Below, piece by piece: positions 51,276 to 61,106 of a stretch of 64,000 nucleotides of DNA. The notes below the pieces were generated by a model, which saw nothing but the letters and a program-made list of their open reading frames with translations, did not search any database and was not told where the DNA came from. The stretch is from Methanobrevibacter wolinii SH (GTDB taxonomy: Archaea > Methanobacteriota > Methanobacteria > Methanobacteriales > Methanobacteriaceae), in assembly GCF_000621965.1 (NCBI RefSeq), contig NZ_KK211376.1, forward strand, positions 177,051 to 241,050, read 5' to 3'. A program made the position numbers and the translations under genes. Each line of letters begins with the position of its first letter. Position 1 is the stretch's first letter.

Positions 51276-52022
51276 ATGAATAAATTTGAAATTAAATCAC
51301 ATGATGGGCCTGGAAGATTTGGTCGTTTAAATAAAATAAAAACACCCTTATTAATAGATACTAAAGATTTTAAAATAGCAGATAATCAAGGACTTGCATA
51401 TAATATTGAAAAAGAATTAGCTAAATGGAGTGTTGATGAAACAATTAAAAAATCATCAGATGAAGAAGTATTTAAAAACTCAGATATTGCAGTTATTCAA
51501 GGTGGAAAATATATTGATTTACGTATTGATTGTTGCAATAAATTAGAAGAATTAGGATATAATATGTTTTTAATAGCAAATGGAGATGATTTATTACAAC
51601 ATCCAAAAGATTTAGTTGAATTAATTGTTAATCTAAGAGAAAATCTTAATCCAAATAGTTTTTTAATATTCCCATTTTCAGAATGCTCTTTCATACCATT
51701 ACTTTCATATATGGGGGTTGATGGATTTTTAATAGATTCAAGTAAATATTATAGTTATATGAATGTTCTTATGACTCCTACTAAAAATTATGACTTAAAT
51801 ATTTATAAAATATATGAAAATATGGAAAGAAAAGAAATTGAAGAATATAATAAAAATACATTAGATTTAGTATTAAGAGAAGTAAGATGGCATATGAAAA
51901 ATAGAAGTTTAAGAAATTTAGTAGAAGAAAGATCAACAACAAGTCCTCAGAATATAGCTGCTCTTAAAATACTTGATAAAGAACATGAAGATTATCTACT
52001 AAAAAATACACAATTATTTTAA
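51276..52022 (+). CDS. ArcS-like (archaeosine synthase TGT-like) single-domain protein
   Basis: 248 residues. FEIKSHDGPGRFGRLNKIKT and PLLIDTKDF resemble the start of ArcS/TgtA2 (archaeosine synthase), and RNLVEERSTTSPQNIAALKI resembles the end of its TGT-like domain. The later domains, including the PUA RNA-binding domain, are missing, so this is a domain-sized stand-alone version. ArcS converts preQ0-tRNA to archaeosine at position 15. Whether this form is active or works with a separate partner is unknown. AGAGGATACT precedes the ATG. Confidence 0.65.
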   Translation: MNKFEIKSHDGPGRFGRLNKIKTPLLIDTKDFKIADNQGLAYNIEKELAKWSVDETIKKSSDEEVFKNSDIAVIQGGKYIDLRIDCCNKLEELGYNMFLIANGDDLLQHPKDLVELIVNLRENLNPNSFLIFPFSECSFIPLLSYMGVDGFLIDSSKYYSYMNVLMTPTKNYDLNIYKIYENMERKEIEEYNKNTLDLVLREVRWHMKNRSLRNLVEERSTTSPQNIAALKILDKEHEDYLLKNTQLF

Positions 52023-52203
52023 AAAATAAGATATATATTTTAATAATTTTAAAATTCTATTTAAAGATAAATAATTAAAAATGTCTTAAGCAAAAAAATA
52101 ATTTTATAAAAAATAAAAATAAGCATATATTTTATAAACAAAACAATTTATTATATATTAATATAAAATAAATTAATGTAATAATTTAAAAAAAGGGGAT
52201 ACT

Positions 52204-53646
52204 ATGAAAATAACCTTTATAAACCCACCACAAACAGCATCAAAATATAAATTTATGGGAGTAATTGCACCCCCATTAGGTATGGCATATATTGCTGCAG
52301 TACTTGAGAAAAATAATTATGATGTAAGTATAGTTGATGCATGTGCACTAGATTATACCTTAGAAGACTTATCAGAAAGAATTAAAAAAGAAAATCCAGA
52401 TATCGTATCAATATCTGCACTTACTCCAACTATTGGTAGTGCATTAGAAAGCGCACAAATAGTTAAAGAAACTATTCCTGATACAATGGTAATTTTAGGT
52501 GGATACCATCCAACATTTAACTTTGAAGAAACATTACATGATGAAAATGTAGACCTTGTTATACGTGGTGAAGGTGAATACACCATGTTAGATTTAGTTC
52601 AAACCATAGAAAAAGGTGGAGATTTATCAAGAGTTAAAGGAATAGTCTATGAAGAAGAAAATGAGAATGGTGATAAAATAATGATTGTAACTCCAGATAG
52701 AGAACCAATCATGGACTTAGATGAACTTCCATTCCCAGCATTACATCTTCTTCCAATGGATCATTATAAATTATTAAATATGGATACTCATATGAGTACA
52801 ATGATTACAAGTAGAGGTTGTCCAATACAATGTTCATTTTGTTCATCTGCAGCAATGCATGGTCGTAAAATTAGAAGAAGAAGTATTAAAAATATTGTAG
52901 ATGAAATAGAACATTTAAAATATGATTATGGAATTGAAACAATAGCTTTTATGGATGATACTTTTACAATAAATAAAAAAAGAGTAAAAGAACTCTGTGA
53001 TGAAATCATAAATAGAAATATTAACATAATGTGGGGTTGTACTGCAAGAGTAGATACATTAAATGAAGAAGTTCTTGAAAAAATGAAACAATCTGGATGT
53101 ATATGTATATTTATGGGTGTTGAATCAGCAGACCAAAATGTTCTTGATAAAATGGGTAAAAGAACAAATATTCCTAAAATTAAAGAAGCATTTAGAATAG
53201 CTCATGAGAAAAAAATTAGAACTATAGCTTCTGTTGCTTTAGGAATGCCTGGAGATACTAAAAAAGCAATGAATAAAACAATTAAATTTGTTCATAGCTT
53301 AAAACCAAATTATGCAATATACAGTCTTGCAACACCATACCCTGGAACTAGGTTCTATAAAGAAGCATTTGAGAAAAATTTAATAAAAGTTAAAGATTGG
53401 TCAAAATTTACTTTAATTTCACCAATTTTAGAAACTATTGATTGTTCAATTAGTGATTTAAGAAAAATACAAGCCAAAGCATTTATTAAATTTTATTTAA
53501 GACCACAATATTTAATTAAAGAATTTTTAATAGATGGTCCAATGGTTTTAAAAACATTTTATGGTGTTATAAAACAAATATTCTCCAAAAACGGAGGAGG
53601 AAACACAGATTATAATAAAAGAAATATAAATCAGATAAAATCTTAG
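52204..53646 (+). CDS. B12-binding-domain radical SAM protein
   Basis: 480 residues. N-terminal Rossmann-like B12 domain (1-140: PPLGMAYIAAVLEKNNYD, ILGGYHPTF, VIRGEGEYT), then a radical SAM domain with C206-x3-C210-x2-C213 (RGCPIQCSFC) for the [4Fe-4S] cluster and a late SLATPYPGTRFY segment. The DxHxxG motif for B12 is not evident (VDACALD instead). Many such enzymes are methyltransferases; substrate unknown. The C-terminus has hydrophobic stretches near 435-470. GGGGATACT precedes the ATG. Confidence 0.85.
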   Translation: MKITFINPPQTASKYKFMGVIAPPLGMAYIAAVLEKNNYDVSIVDACALDYTLEDLSERIKKENPDIVSISALTPTIGSALESAQIVKETIPDTMVILGGYHPTFNFEETLHDENVDLVIRGEGEYTMLDLVQTIEKGGDLSRVKGIVYEEENENGDKIMIVTPDREPIMDLDELPFPALHLLPMDHYKLLNMDTHMSTMITSRGCPIQCSFCSSAAMHGRKIRRRSIKNIVDEIEHLKYDYGIETIAFMDDTFTINKKRVKELCDEIINRNINIMWGCTARVDTLNEEVLEKMKQSGCICIFMGVESADQNVLDKMGKRTNIPKIKEAFRIAHEKKIRTIASVALGMPGDTKKAMNKTIKFVHSLKPNYAIYSLATPYPGTRFYKEAFEKNLIKVKDWSKFTLISPILETIDCSISDLRKIQAKAFIKFYLRPQYLIKEFLIDGPMVLKTFYGVIKQIFSKNGGGNTDYNKRNINQIKS

Positions 53647-54216
53647 TTATAATCTTTAAAAATATTTAATTTATTTATAAATTAATTATAAGATAAAACT
53701 TATTTTTAATTTAAAAATAAATTATTTTGAATAATTTAAATTTTAAAATATAAATTTAACAATAAATATTCTTGGAAATCTTAATTGATTTTCAATACTT
53801 TTTTTTAAAATTTAGGGGGTAAATAATTATTTAATATTCAATTAAAGCTTAATATTTAAAATAATAATTTTAATTTATAAAAATTAATTAAAAATTTAGA
53901 CAAAAAATGAATTTTAAATTTATGAATACTTTAAATATATAAAAATTTATTCAATAATAAATATTTAAAAAAAACTTCTTTTAAATGAATAAGATATGAA
54001 AATTACTTTTAATAATGATTAAAAGTTTATATCACTTAAAAATAAAATAAATAAGGATTTAAATAATATATCCAATTTATATAATAATTCAAAAAATATA
54101 AACTAATTTATAAAAAATAATAAGGATTATAAGAAAAATAATCAATTATAAATATTAAAAATAACAAAGATTTTACTAATATTTAATTTAATATTAATAA
54201 TAAAGGGCATAATAAT
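53647..54216. other. Intergenic region with orphan ribosome-site-like block
   Basis: 570 A/T-rich bases. AGTTTATATC near 54026 is a plausible TATA box for the Mur ligase gene, implying a leader above 150 bases. TTTAGGGGGTAAATAAT at about 53812 copies the ribosome-site region of the prophage gene at 42058 but is followed by no ORF. No other element recognised. Confidence 0.5.
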
Positions 54217-55650
54217 ATGATTGGAAATTTCAGATATAAAATTGCTAAAGCAATGGGAAAATTTGGTAAAAAAATAGTGGGATTAAATGGAGGCATGGGA
54301 AAAAGTTTCCCAGGATGGTTATTTCTAAAAATTGGATCTTATGAAGCTTTAAACAACTTAGCTCAAGAACCAGAATATGGATCAATTATTATTACAGGAA
54401 CTAATGGAAAAACAACTTCAACAACACTAACAATTAAATTATTATCAGAAGATACAGAAATTTGTTCAAACTTTGAAAGTAACACTATTAATGCTATAGC
54501 AACAGGATTACTTAAAACAAATTCAAAATTAGGAGTATTTGAATATGGAATACGAGATTTTGAACATGGAATCCCAGGAGAAGTTCAAAGGCTTGTAGAT
54601 CCAGTTGGAGTAACTTATACTACAATATCTAGAGAACATACCCAAGTTCTTGGAGTAAAAAATCCTTTTGAAAAATATTTAGCTGCAAAAGCAGAATTAA
54701 GTAAAAATATGACTCGAGGAGCTATAATTACAAATGCAGATGATCCAAGAACCACATTTATTGGTAAAAATAAAGAAAAAGATGTCCATGTTAATTATTT
54801 TGGATTTGATATAGACAATGTAGAAGATATTTTTGAAGAAAAACCAGTTAAATGTCCAAGATGTGGAAAAAACCTTAAATATTCTAAAAGATTCATGAAC
54901 CATAGAGGAATTTATGAGTGTGAATGTGGATTTAAAAGACCAGAACCAAATGTTAAATTAATAAATTTCAAATTAAAACCTGAAAGATGGTACATAACAG
55001 TTAAAGGAGAAGTATATAATTACACTGTTGGTAAAAATGTTTCATTTAAATTTGATACTAATGTTCCAAATTTTGGTATTCATAATTTATACAATATAAT
55101 ATGTTCTACAACAGTATATGCAACATTTACACCTACTCCTGAAAAAATTGAAAAAACAGCAAAAAAAGTGTTCTCCAGTTTAACAATGGCAATTTTACCA
55201 CCAGGACGTTTTGAAGTAGTAAAACTTAATGATAATAGACTCGTTGGATTAGGACAAGGAGATAATGGAGATGCACTTAAAGTAAATGTATTATGTATGA
55301 AACCATATATACAAGGTCCACTTGAATTTATTTATACTACACCAGATGTAAGTGAAGAAGAAGTATTTGAAGATCATCTTGAAGCAATACGTGCAATTAA
55401 ACCAGAACATTTAATTGTTATTCCAGGAAGAGAATCAGTAGATATTGCAAAAGAATATTATAATCAAATAAAAGATGAATTTAATGCAGATTTCTATCCA
55501 TATCCTTATGAAGAAATGAAAAAAAGAATTGATGGAATGTGTAATCTTGTTAAAGAGTCAAAATACAAATATATTTTAATGACAGGATGTGGTGAAGAAC
55601 AAGCAATGTGGGAAGAAATAAAACAAAAAATTAAAAAAGCAAATAAATAA
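54217..55650 (+). CDS. Mur ligase family protein, MurT-like
   Basis: 477 residues. P-loop GTNGKTTSTT (61-70), central ligase domain with HTQVLG and NADDPR, an inserted zinc-ribbon-like unit with Cys213, Cys216, Cys235 and Cys237 (KCPRCGKN ... YECECG), and a C-terminal region like DUF1727. This layout is that of bacterial MurT, which amidates lipid II with GatD. Methanobacteriales use Mur ligase relatives to build pseudomurein peptides, so a cell-wall role is likely. No GatD-like glutaminase is adjacent. It ends opposite a flippase gene. Confidence 0.82.
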   Translation: MIGNFRYKIAKAMGKFGKKIVGLNGGMGKSFPGWLFLKIGSYEALNNLAQEPEYGSIIITGTNGKTTSTTLTIKLLSEDTEICSNFESNTINAIATGLLKTNSKLGVFEYGIRDFEHGIPGEVQRLVDPVGVTYTTISREHTQVLGVKNPFEKYLAAKAELSKNMTRGAIITNADDPRTTFIGKNKEKDVHVNYFGFDIDNVEDIFEEKPVKCPRCGKNLKYSKRFMNHRGIYECECGFKRPEPNVKLINFKLKPERWYITVKGEVYNYTVGKNVSFKFDTNVPNFGIHNLYNIICSTTVYATFTPTPEKIEKTAKKVFSSLTMAILPPGRFEVVKLNDNRLVGLGQGDNGDALKVNVLCMKPYIQGPLEFIYTTPDVSEEEVFEDHLEAIRAIKPEHLIVIPGRESVDIAKEYYNQIKDEFNADFYPYPYEEMKKRIDGMCNLVKESKYKYILMTGCGEEQAMWEEIKQKIKKANK

Positions 55651-55967
55651 TTTTTTTATTTTATTTCTTTTTTAAAATAAAATTATTTAATTAAAACTAA
55701 TTTTAAAAAAATATCTTAAAACTAATTTTTTTATTAAAAAAAACCTAAAAAGAAAATTATTTCTAAAAAAGCTTAATAAAACATAAAAACTAATTTTAAA
55801 TCTAAAAAAATAAATTTTAAATAAAATAAGCTTTAAAAAGTAAAAAAACATTAAATCTATTTCTTAACAATTAACAAAAACAATCCAATAAAAAAAAACA
55901 TTAAATCTATTTCTTAACAATTAACAAAAAACCTAATAAAAAAAAAGTAAAAAAAAGATTAAAAAAA
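55651..55967. other. Convergent intergenic region with 50-bp direct repeat
   Basis: 317 A/T-rich bases between two convergent gene ends. A unit beginning ACATTAAATCTATTTCTTAA occurs at about 55848 and 55898, period 50. Oligo-T on both strands would serve as terminators. Confidence 0.65.
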
Positions 55968-57518
55968 TTAATCTTTAGCATATTTTTCTAATTTATCTGT
56001 AAATTTATAAACATATTCTTTTAAAGGACCTAATTTAGAACCTGTTTTATACATTAATACTAAATCTCCTTTTTTTAATCCTTTAACTGCAACTAAAGAA
56101 CCAATATAAACAAATATTCCTACAATAAAACCAATTATCATACCAATAATATTTTTAGGAATAAACATACATACTAATCCCATAATTAAAGAAGCAAATA
56201 ATATTTTTAAGAAATCAACAGTTTCAAATTTAACATTAGATACTTTATGAGTATAAATTATACAAACTACCATGATAAATGCAGTACTAATAGATGTAGC
56301 TAATGCAGCACCATTAATATTCCACCACAATACCATAAACATACTTAATACGAATTGAATTATTACACCTAATATAAGTGCAATCATTGGAACAAGAGGT
56401 TTTCCAAGACCTTGAGTAATACTTGAAGATATAGTATATACTGCAAAACACAACATACCAAGAACTAATATTTGCAATGCAGTTGTACCTAAAGTATATT
56501 CTACACCAAATAATAATCCAAGAATAGGTTGTGCAAATACTGCAACACCAACACAAAGGGGTAATACAACTATAATAACATACCTATATGATTGATGAAT
56601 ATATTTTTCAAGTAAAGAATGATCTTTTAATGAAAATGCTTCTGAAGCTGCAGGAAGTGCACTTGTTGCAACAGACATTGAAATAATTAAAGGTAAACGT
56701 GCAATAGCACTTGCATTAGTATAATAACCTGCAAAGTTACTTGCTAAATATGCACCAATAAATAATGTACCAACATCATAAAGTAAAACTTCAGCAACAC
56801 CAGTAATTAATACAGGAATTGAAAATTTAAGAAGCATTATTATAATATCCCATTCCTGAGCTCTTGTAATCTTTTTACGACCAGTTTTAAATTTAGAAGT
56901 TACATCTTTTTTAAATAACCAAATAGCAGATAATGATGCAATTAAAAATCCCATAACAGTACCTAAAACTGCACCAGAAACTCTCCATCCAATAACAACT
57001 AATAAAACAGCAAAACAAATCATACCTAATTGTTCAAATGCTTTTGTAATAAGTATATTAGTCATTTGATAATAACCTTGGAAAACTCCACGATACAAAC
57101 CAACAATAACACTAAATGGAGTAATAACAGCAACAAGTTCAAGAGGTAATACTGCTGCAGGTTTATGCCACCAACCTAAAGCAATAGGTTTTGCAATCAA
57201 GAACATTATAGTTGCACCAATTATTGCCATAATAATAATCAGCTTAAAAGATGTTCTAATTACTTGTTGTTCCATTTGTTCATTATCTAAAGCCGAATAC
57301 TCTGCAACATATTTTGCAATTGCTGAAGGAAGACCCCCAGATGCAGTGATGTTTAAGAAATTCTGAAATGGTAGTGTTAAACCAAGTATACCATAATCAG
57401 CAGCAGTCATAAGCCACGTCATAAGAAAACGGTATAAAAACCCACCAATACGAAAAATAAATGTACCAAGCAGTAATATAAAACTACCTTTTGCAATTTT
57501 CGATTCATTATCAGCCAT
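55968..57518 (-). CDS. MOP-superfamily polysaccharide/lipid flippase (MurJ/Wzx-like)
   Basis: 516 residues with about 14 transmembrane helices and a short charged C-terminus. GSFILLLGTFIFRIGGFLYR at the start and a second half repeating the helical pattern fit the oligosaccharidyl-lipid flippase family (PST/RfbX/MurJ). It would move a lipid-linked sugar or pseudomurein precursor across the membrane. The neighbouring MurT-like gene supports a wall role, inferred only. Single gene, divergent from none. Confidence 0.85.
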   Translation of the reverse strand: MADNESKIAKGSFILLLGTFIFRIGGFLYRFLMTWLMTAADYGILGLTLPFQNFLNITASGGLPSAIAKYVAEYSALDNEQMEQQVIRTSFKLIIIMAIIGATIMFLIAKPIALGWWHKPAAVLPLELVAVITPFSVIVGLYRGVFQGYYQMTNILITKAFEQLGMICFAVLLVVIGWRVSGAVLGTVMGFLIASLSAIWLFKKDVTSKFKTGRKKITRAQEWDIIIMLLKFSIPVLITGVAEVLLYDVGTLFIGAYLASNFAGYYTNASAIARLPLIISMSVATSALPAASEAFSLKDHSLLEKYIHQSYRYVIIVVLPLCVGVAVFAQPILGLLFGVEYTLGTTALQILVLGMLCFAVYTISSSITQGLGKPLVPMIALILGVIIQFVLSMFMVLWWNINGAALATSISTAFIMVVCIIYTHKVSNVKFETVDFLKILFASLIMGLVCMFIPKNIIGMIIGFIVGIFVYIGSLVAVKGLKKGDLVLMYKTGSKLGPLKEYVYKFTDKLEKYAKD

Positions 57519-57790
57519 AAAATCCCTTATATAAATTTTAAAAAAATTAGTATTGAAAAAGTCAATCTAACATAATATAATAATTATATATAAGCATGAC
57601 TTTTAAATATTTCGATATTTAAAAAGAAAATATAAAGAATAATATTAATAAAAGAAAAATAAGATAAATCTTTTTATAAATTTAAATATTGATATTTCAA
57701 ATATTAAGAAAATAAGGCAAGTTTAATTAAATATCTAAAATTAAAATAAATCAAATTAATTATAAAAAAGAAAAAAAGAAAATAGAAAAC

Positions 57791-58336
57791 TTAATGATAG
57801 TTTTCTGCTTTTTCTTGGAAAAATGCTTTTGGATGAGCACATACTGGACATATTTCAGGAGGTTCTTCACCAATATAAACGTGTCCACAATTAGCACAAA
57901 TCCAAACAATTTCTTTATCTTTTTTGAAAACAGAACCGTCTTTTACATTTTCAAGTAATTCGTTGTATCTTTCTTCATGATGTTTTTCAATATCTGCAAC
58001 TTTCTCAAATAAAAATGCAATTTCATCAAAACCTTCTTCTTTAGCTTCTTCAGCGAAAGTTTTATACATTTCAGTCCATTCATAATGTTCTCCAGCTGCA
58101 GCAGCTGCAAGGTTTTCTTCAGTAGATTGAATATCTCCACCACTTAATATTTTAAACCATATTTTAGCATGTTCTTTTTCATTATGTGCAGTTTCTTCAA
58201 ATAATTGAGAAATTTGTACATATCCATCTTTTTTTGCTTTACTTGCAAAATAAGAATATTTATTTCTTGCTTGAGATTCACCTGCAAAAGCAGCTTCTAA
58301 ATTTTTTTCAGTTTTACTACCTTTTAAATTAGCCAT
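57791..58336 (-). CDS. Rubrerythrin
   Basis: 181 residues. Ferritin-like four-helix domain with [32 protein letters not shown] and a second ExxH ([13 protein letters not shown]), then a rubredoxin-like domain with CANCGH and CPVCAHP. It reduces hydrogen peroxide in anaerobes. GGAGGT precedes the ATG. Stands alone. Confidence 0.95.
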   Translation of the reverse strand: MANLKGSKTEKNLEAAFAGESQARNKYSYFASKAKKDGYVQISQLFEETAHNEKEHAKIWFKILSGGDIQSTEENLAAAAAGEHYEWTEMYKTFAEEAKEEGFDEIAFLFEKVADIEKHHEERYNELLENVKDGSVFKKDKEIVWICANCGHVYIGEEPPEICPVCAHPKAFFQEKAENYH

Positions 58337-58510
58337 AAAACATACCTCCTATATTGTATTGAATATTATGTAATTTAATATATTAATATTTATCGAAAAT
58401 GAACTAAGTATAAAAAAATAATATACAAATAATAGGGTTTTAGAGATAATAATATATAAAAATTAAAAAATATAAAGTATTTAATTGAAAAAAATCAAGG
58501 AGTTATATAA

Positions 58511-58735
58511 ATGGAAAATAAAGAAAAAATTAAAGAATATTCAAATGAAGAAATAACCATAGTTTGGAAACCTCAAAAATGTCAACATTTAGGTGAATGT
58601 TGGAGAAATTTACCTGAAGTATTTAAACCTGCAGAAAGACCATGGGTAAAAATAGAGAATGGAACAACAGAAGAAATTAAAAAAACAATAGATAAATGTA
58701 AATCTGGAGCATTAAGTTATTATAAAAATAAATAA
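58511..58735 (+). CDS. Small [4Fe-4S] protein, YjdI-like
   Basis: 74 residues. KCQHLGECWRNLPEVF and DKCKSGALSYY are the Cys pattern of the YjdI/Fer4_19 family of mono-cluster ferredoxins. Electron transfer or redox sensing is likely. AAGGAGTTATATAA precedes the ATG. It is divergent from rubrerythrin, so a shared oxidative-stress theme is possible. Confidence 0.8.
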   Translation: MENKEKIKEYSNEEITIVWKPQKCQHLGECWRNLPEVFKPAERPWVKIENGTTEEIKKTIDKCKSGALSYYKNK

Positions 58736-58747
58736 AAGTTAATAAAA

Positions 58748-59125
58748 TTATTTAGAAGATTTTAATAAAACTTTATTTATTTGATCATAAGCAAGAAATA
58801 CTGTATAAATTAATTGAGCAATATAATAAATAGCAATAATCCATTTACCATATGAAATTTTAAATAATAAAAGTACAAGTATTACAAATATTATAAAAAT
58901 AGAAATACCTTGAATTTTTTTACCAAGATAAACAAGTCCAATACCAGGTAAACAAATACTAATTAATTCAGCATTCTTACGATAAATATTTGGATTTTTC
59001 GCTATTTTCTTTTCTTTATCATTTAAAACTGTATAATCAATATTTAAATCTTCATATGATTTAAATTCATATTTATTTTTATATTCATCTTTATTTTTAG
59101 TGTTTTTAGAACTAATATTAAACAC
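58748..59125 (-). CDS. Small membrane protein, unknown
   Basis: 125 residues: a polar 60-residue N-terminus followed by two or three hydrophobic helices (LISICLPGIGLVYLGKKIQG, ISIFIIFVILVLLLFKISYG, WIIAIYYIAQLIYTVFLAYD). The first with GxGLVYLGK resembles TM2-type helix hairpins. Function unknown. Confidence 0.6.
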   Translation of the reverse strand: MFNISSKNTKNKDEYKNKYEFKSYEDLNIDYTVLNDKEKKIAKNPNIYRKNAELISICLPGIGLVYLGKKIQGISIFIIFVILVLLLFKISYGKWIIAIYYIAQLIYTVFLAYDQINKVLLKSSK

Positions 59126-59331
59126 CTTTATAATTTAAATTAAAAGAATTATTTAAAAATAATCAATAATTCACAATAATATATAGTTTAAGTATACTTA
59201 AATTTTTTTAAAAAAAATTATTTATATAAAAGTTTTATAAAAATTTTATATTTTCTTAAAAATTAACAATAATCAATAGTTTAATATGTTTAAAAAAACT
59301 ACTTATTTAAAAACTTAAAATAAAAAATTTT

Positions 59332-59422
59332 GTTGAAATCCTTCTGATTTTTAGAATAATACTCTTAAATTTAATTTTCAATATTAATATTGTTAAGTTA
59401 TTATAAAAAATAGAATTTCAAC
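59332..59422. repeat. Inverted-repeat intergenic element, copy B
   Basis: Ends GTTGAAAT (59332-59339) and ATTTCAAC (59415-59422) are perfect inverted repeats. The interior TTCT-ATTTTTA-ATAAT and its rough complement match copy A at 796-889 read on the opposite strand. Confidence 0.65.
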
Positions 59423-59642
59423 AGACAATAAATAAATTTAAACATTTTCAAGAAAATTTAATATTCAAAATAAGAATTTTAATTTAAAAAATTAATTTAA
59501 TAAATTTAAATTATTTTTGTTTTAGAAAAAAATCAAAAGATTTATAACTTATAAAAATCAATTATTATACGATGTGCATAAATCTACACATCTTGAATAT
59601 CTCAACCATTTTATAATCTATACTAAAATTTAGAGAATTCAT

Positions 59643-59764
59643 ATAAAATAAAAGAGTAATATGAATATTAAGAATTAAAATCATAAAATTACTTACCACT
59701 AAATAAAATATTATCTGTAAAAAATTCTTAATACTCTACACAATATATACTCTTTTTATTTTAT
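59643..59764. repeat. Long nested palindrome
   Basis: ATAAAATAAAAGAGTA (59643-59658) faces TACTCTTTTTATTTTAT (59748-59764), one extra base. Inside, ATTAAGAATT (59667-59676) faces AATTCTTAAT (59723-59732). The 46-base inner loop is unpaired. Mobile-element remnant or RNA gene possible. Confidence 0.6.
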
Positions 59765-59987
59765 AAAAACAATGTAAAAAAGATAAAAAATTATTTATCA
59801 GATACTATTTTTAGAATTAATTTATAATTTATAAAATTAAAATTAATAAAAATTAATAAAAAATTTAGTTTTAAGAGAAAATCAATAAATAAAATTTATA
59901 AAGTAAAAAAATAATAATAGATAATAGGGAAGTATATTTTTATAAAAAAATATAATAAATCTCCATATTTAAACAGATTTAGAAACA

Positions 59988-60064
59988 TAGGGCATAACTA
60001 TAAATTATTAACCAATATAAAATTGGTTAGGATTAGAAACTAACGAAGTTGTGTCCTCACCCTA
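59988..60064. ncRNA. Candidate structured RNA, 77 nt, family unknown
   Basis: TAGGG-CATAACT (59988-59999) pairs with AGTTGTG (60047-60053) and CCCTA (60060-60064), leaving a TCCTCA bulge. Inside, AACCAAT/ATTGGTT (60010-60028) is a 7-bp hairpin and TTAG/CTAA (60033-60043) a small one, giving a three-way junction. An alternative pairing uses GTTAG (60026-60030) with CTAAC. It is markedly richer in G/C than its surroundings. Read +, a T7 run at 60084-60090 could end it and TATAATAAAT near 59951 could start it, but the minus strand also has such signals. No known family matched by eye. Confidence 0.45.
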
Positions 60065-60311
60065 ATTTAATAATAAAATCTACTTTTTTTAATAAATTAA
60101 AATTATTTAAATGATTTATCCAGTAAAAAATTAATAAAAATAAAAATTATTAGAAATTAAATATTAATTCAACATTATTAACTTTTTAAATACCTGTAAA
60201 AATCATATAAAACTAAAAAAAATTAAAAACATGATTTAAAAATCGTCAAAATAAAAAAAATAAAAATTCTAAATACAATAATTTTAAAAAAATAATTAAT
60301 TTATAAGAAAA

Positions 60312-61106
60312 TTAACAATTATCTAATATACTTTTATCAGCACCTGCAACATAAACAAGATATTCTGCTTCTACTATATGTAATTTAGAAGGAATAACAA
60401 TACAATGTAAAGGACTTCCAAAATCATAATTAATTAATTCACTTATTTTACCTGCTTTTATAATACCTTCTTTAGAACCAACACGTGCAATACCAATTGC
60501 TAAAGTATCTTCATCAATTACTCGTTCTTCTTCTGGAAGAGTATCCTTAACTTTTAATAAATATTCAAGACCTTGATTAATAGTCATATACCTATCTTTA
60601 TGAGCTTGAATATCAAGTAAAACTAAGGTATGCATATCCATATCTAAATTTTCTTTAATTGCTATATATGGAGATTTTGGAAAGAAATTATGATCTGGAA
60701 AAGGAATAGTAGTAACTTTACCAAATTTATATGCTTGAAGACCACTAATAGCTGGAGCAGAAGATATAATAGAAGAACCATGAATTACTTGATAATCAAT
60801 TCCTTTTTTACTACATTGAACTAAAAAATCAGAATGAGTAGTTGCAATTAAAGGATCACCACCAGTAATAAGAGCAACTTTTTTATTTTTAGCCTCTTCA
60901 ATAAATGGACTATCTTCTTCAACTTCATTACGAACTAAAACATTAATTTTTTTACCAATAATATCTTCAATAGCTTTTAAATTAGATCCCATTAATCTTG
61001 AAGTAAAAAATTCAGCATAAACAATATCTACTTCTTTTAAAACATTAATAGCTTTAAGTGACATATCAGTAACATCAAATAATCCTAAACCAATTAAATA
61101 AAACAT
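60312..61106 (-). CDS. dphB: Diphthine synthase
   Basis: 264 residues of the tetrapyrrole/SAM methylase fold: YLIGLGLFDVTDMSLKA start, VALITGGDPLIATTH (SAM loop), VIHGSSIISSAPAISGLQAY, and FPDHNFFPKSPY typical of Dph5. It methylates the modified His of elongation factor 2 during diphthamide synthesis. Length equals the family norm. Confidence 0.93.
   Translation of the reverse strand: MFYLIGLGLFDVTDMSLKAINVLKEVDIVYAEFFTSRLMGSNLKAIEDIIGKKINVLVRNEVEEDSPFIEEAKNKKVALITGGDPLIATTHSDFLVQCSKKGIDYQVIHGSSIISSAPAISGLQAYKFGKVTTIPFPDHNFFPKSPYIAIKENLDMDMHTLVLLDIQAHKDRYMTINQGLEYLLKVKDTLPEEERVIDEDTLAIGIARVGSKEGIIKAGKISELINYDFGSPLHCIVIPSKLHIVEAEYLVYVAGADKSILDNC

Larger units (their letters stand above)
59126..60311. 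other. 1.2-kb gene-free host region with structured elements
   Basis: No ORF supported. It holds repeat element B (59332-59422), a small hairpin GATGTG/CACATC (59571-59592) after a TATA-like stretch, a long nested palindrome (59643-59764) and a structured RNA candidate (59988-60064). The remainder is A/T spacer. Confidence 0.6.

Noticed and set aside
53800-53830. AGGGGG ribosome-site-like block as sign of a gene
   Set aside because: No ORF follows in any frame; kept only as a note in the intergenic entry.
59571-59592. GATGTG/CACATC hairpin as a box C/D RNA
   Set aside because: No C box (RUGAUGA) and D box (CUGA) pair at proper spacing.
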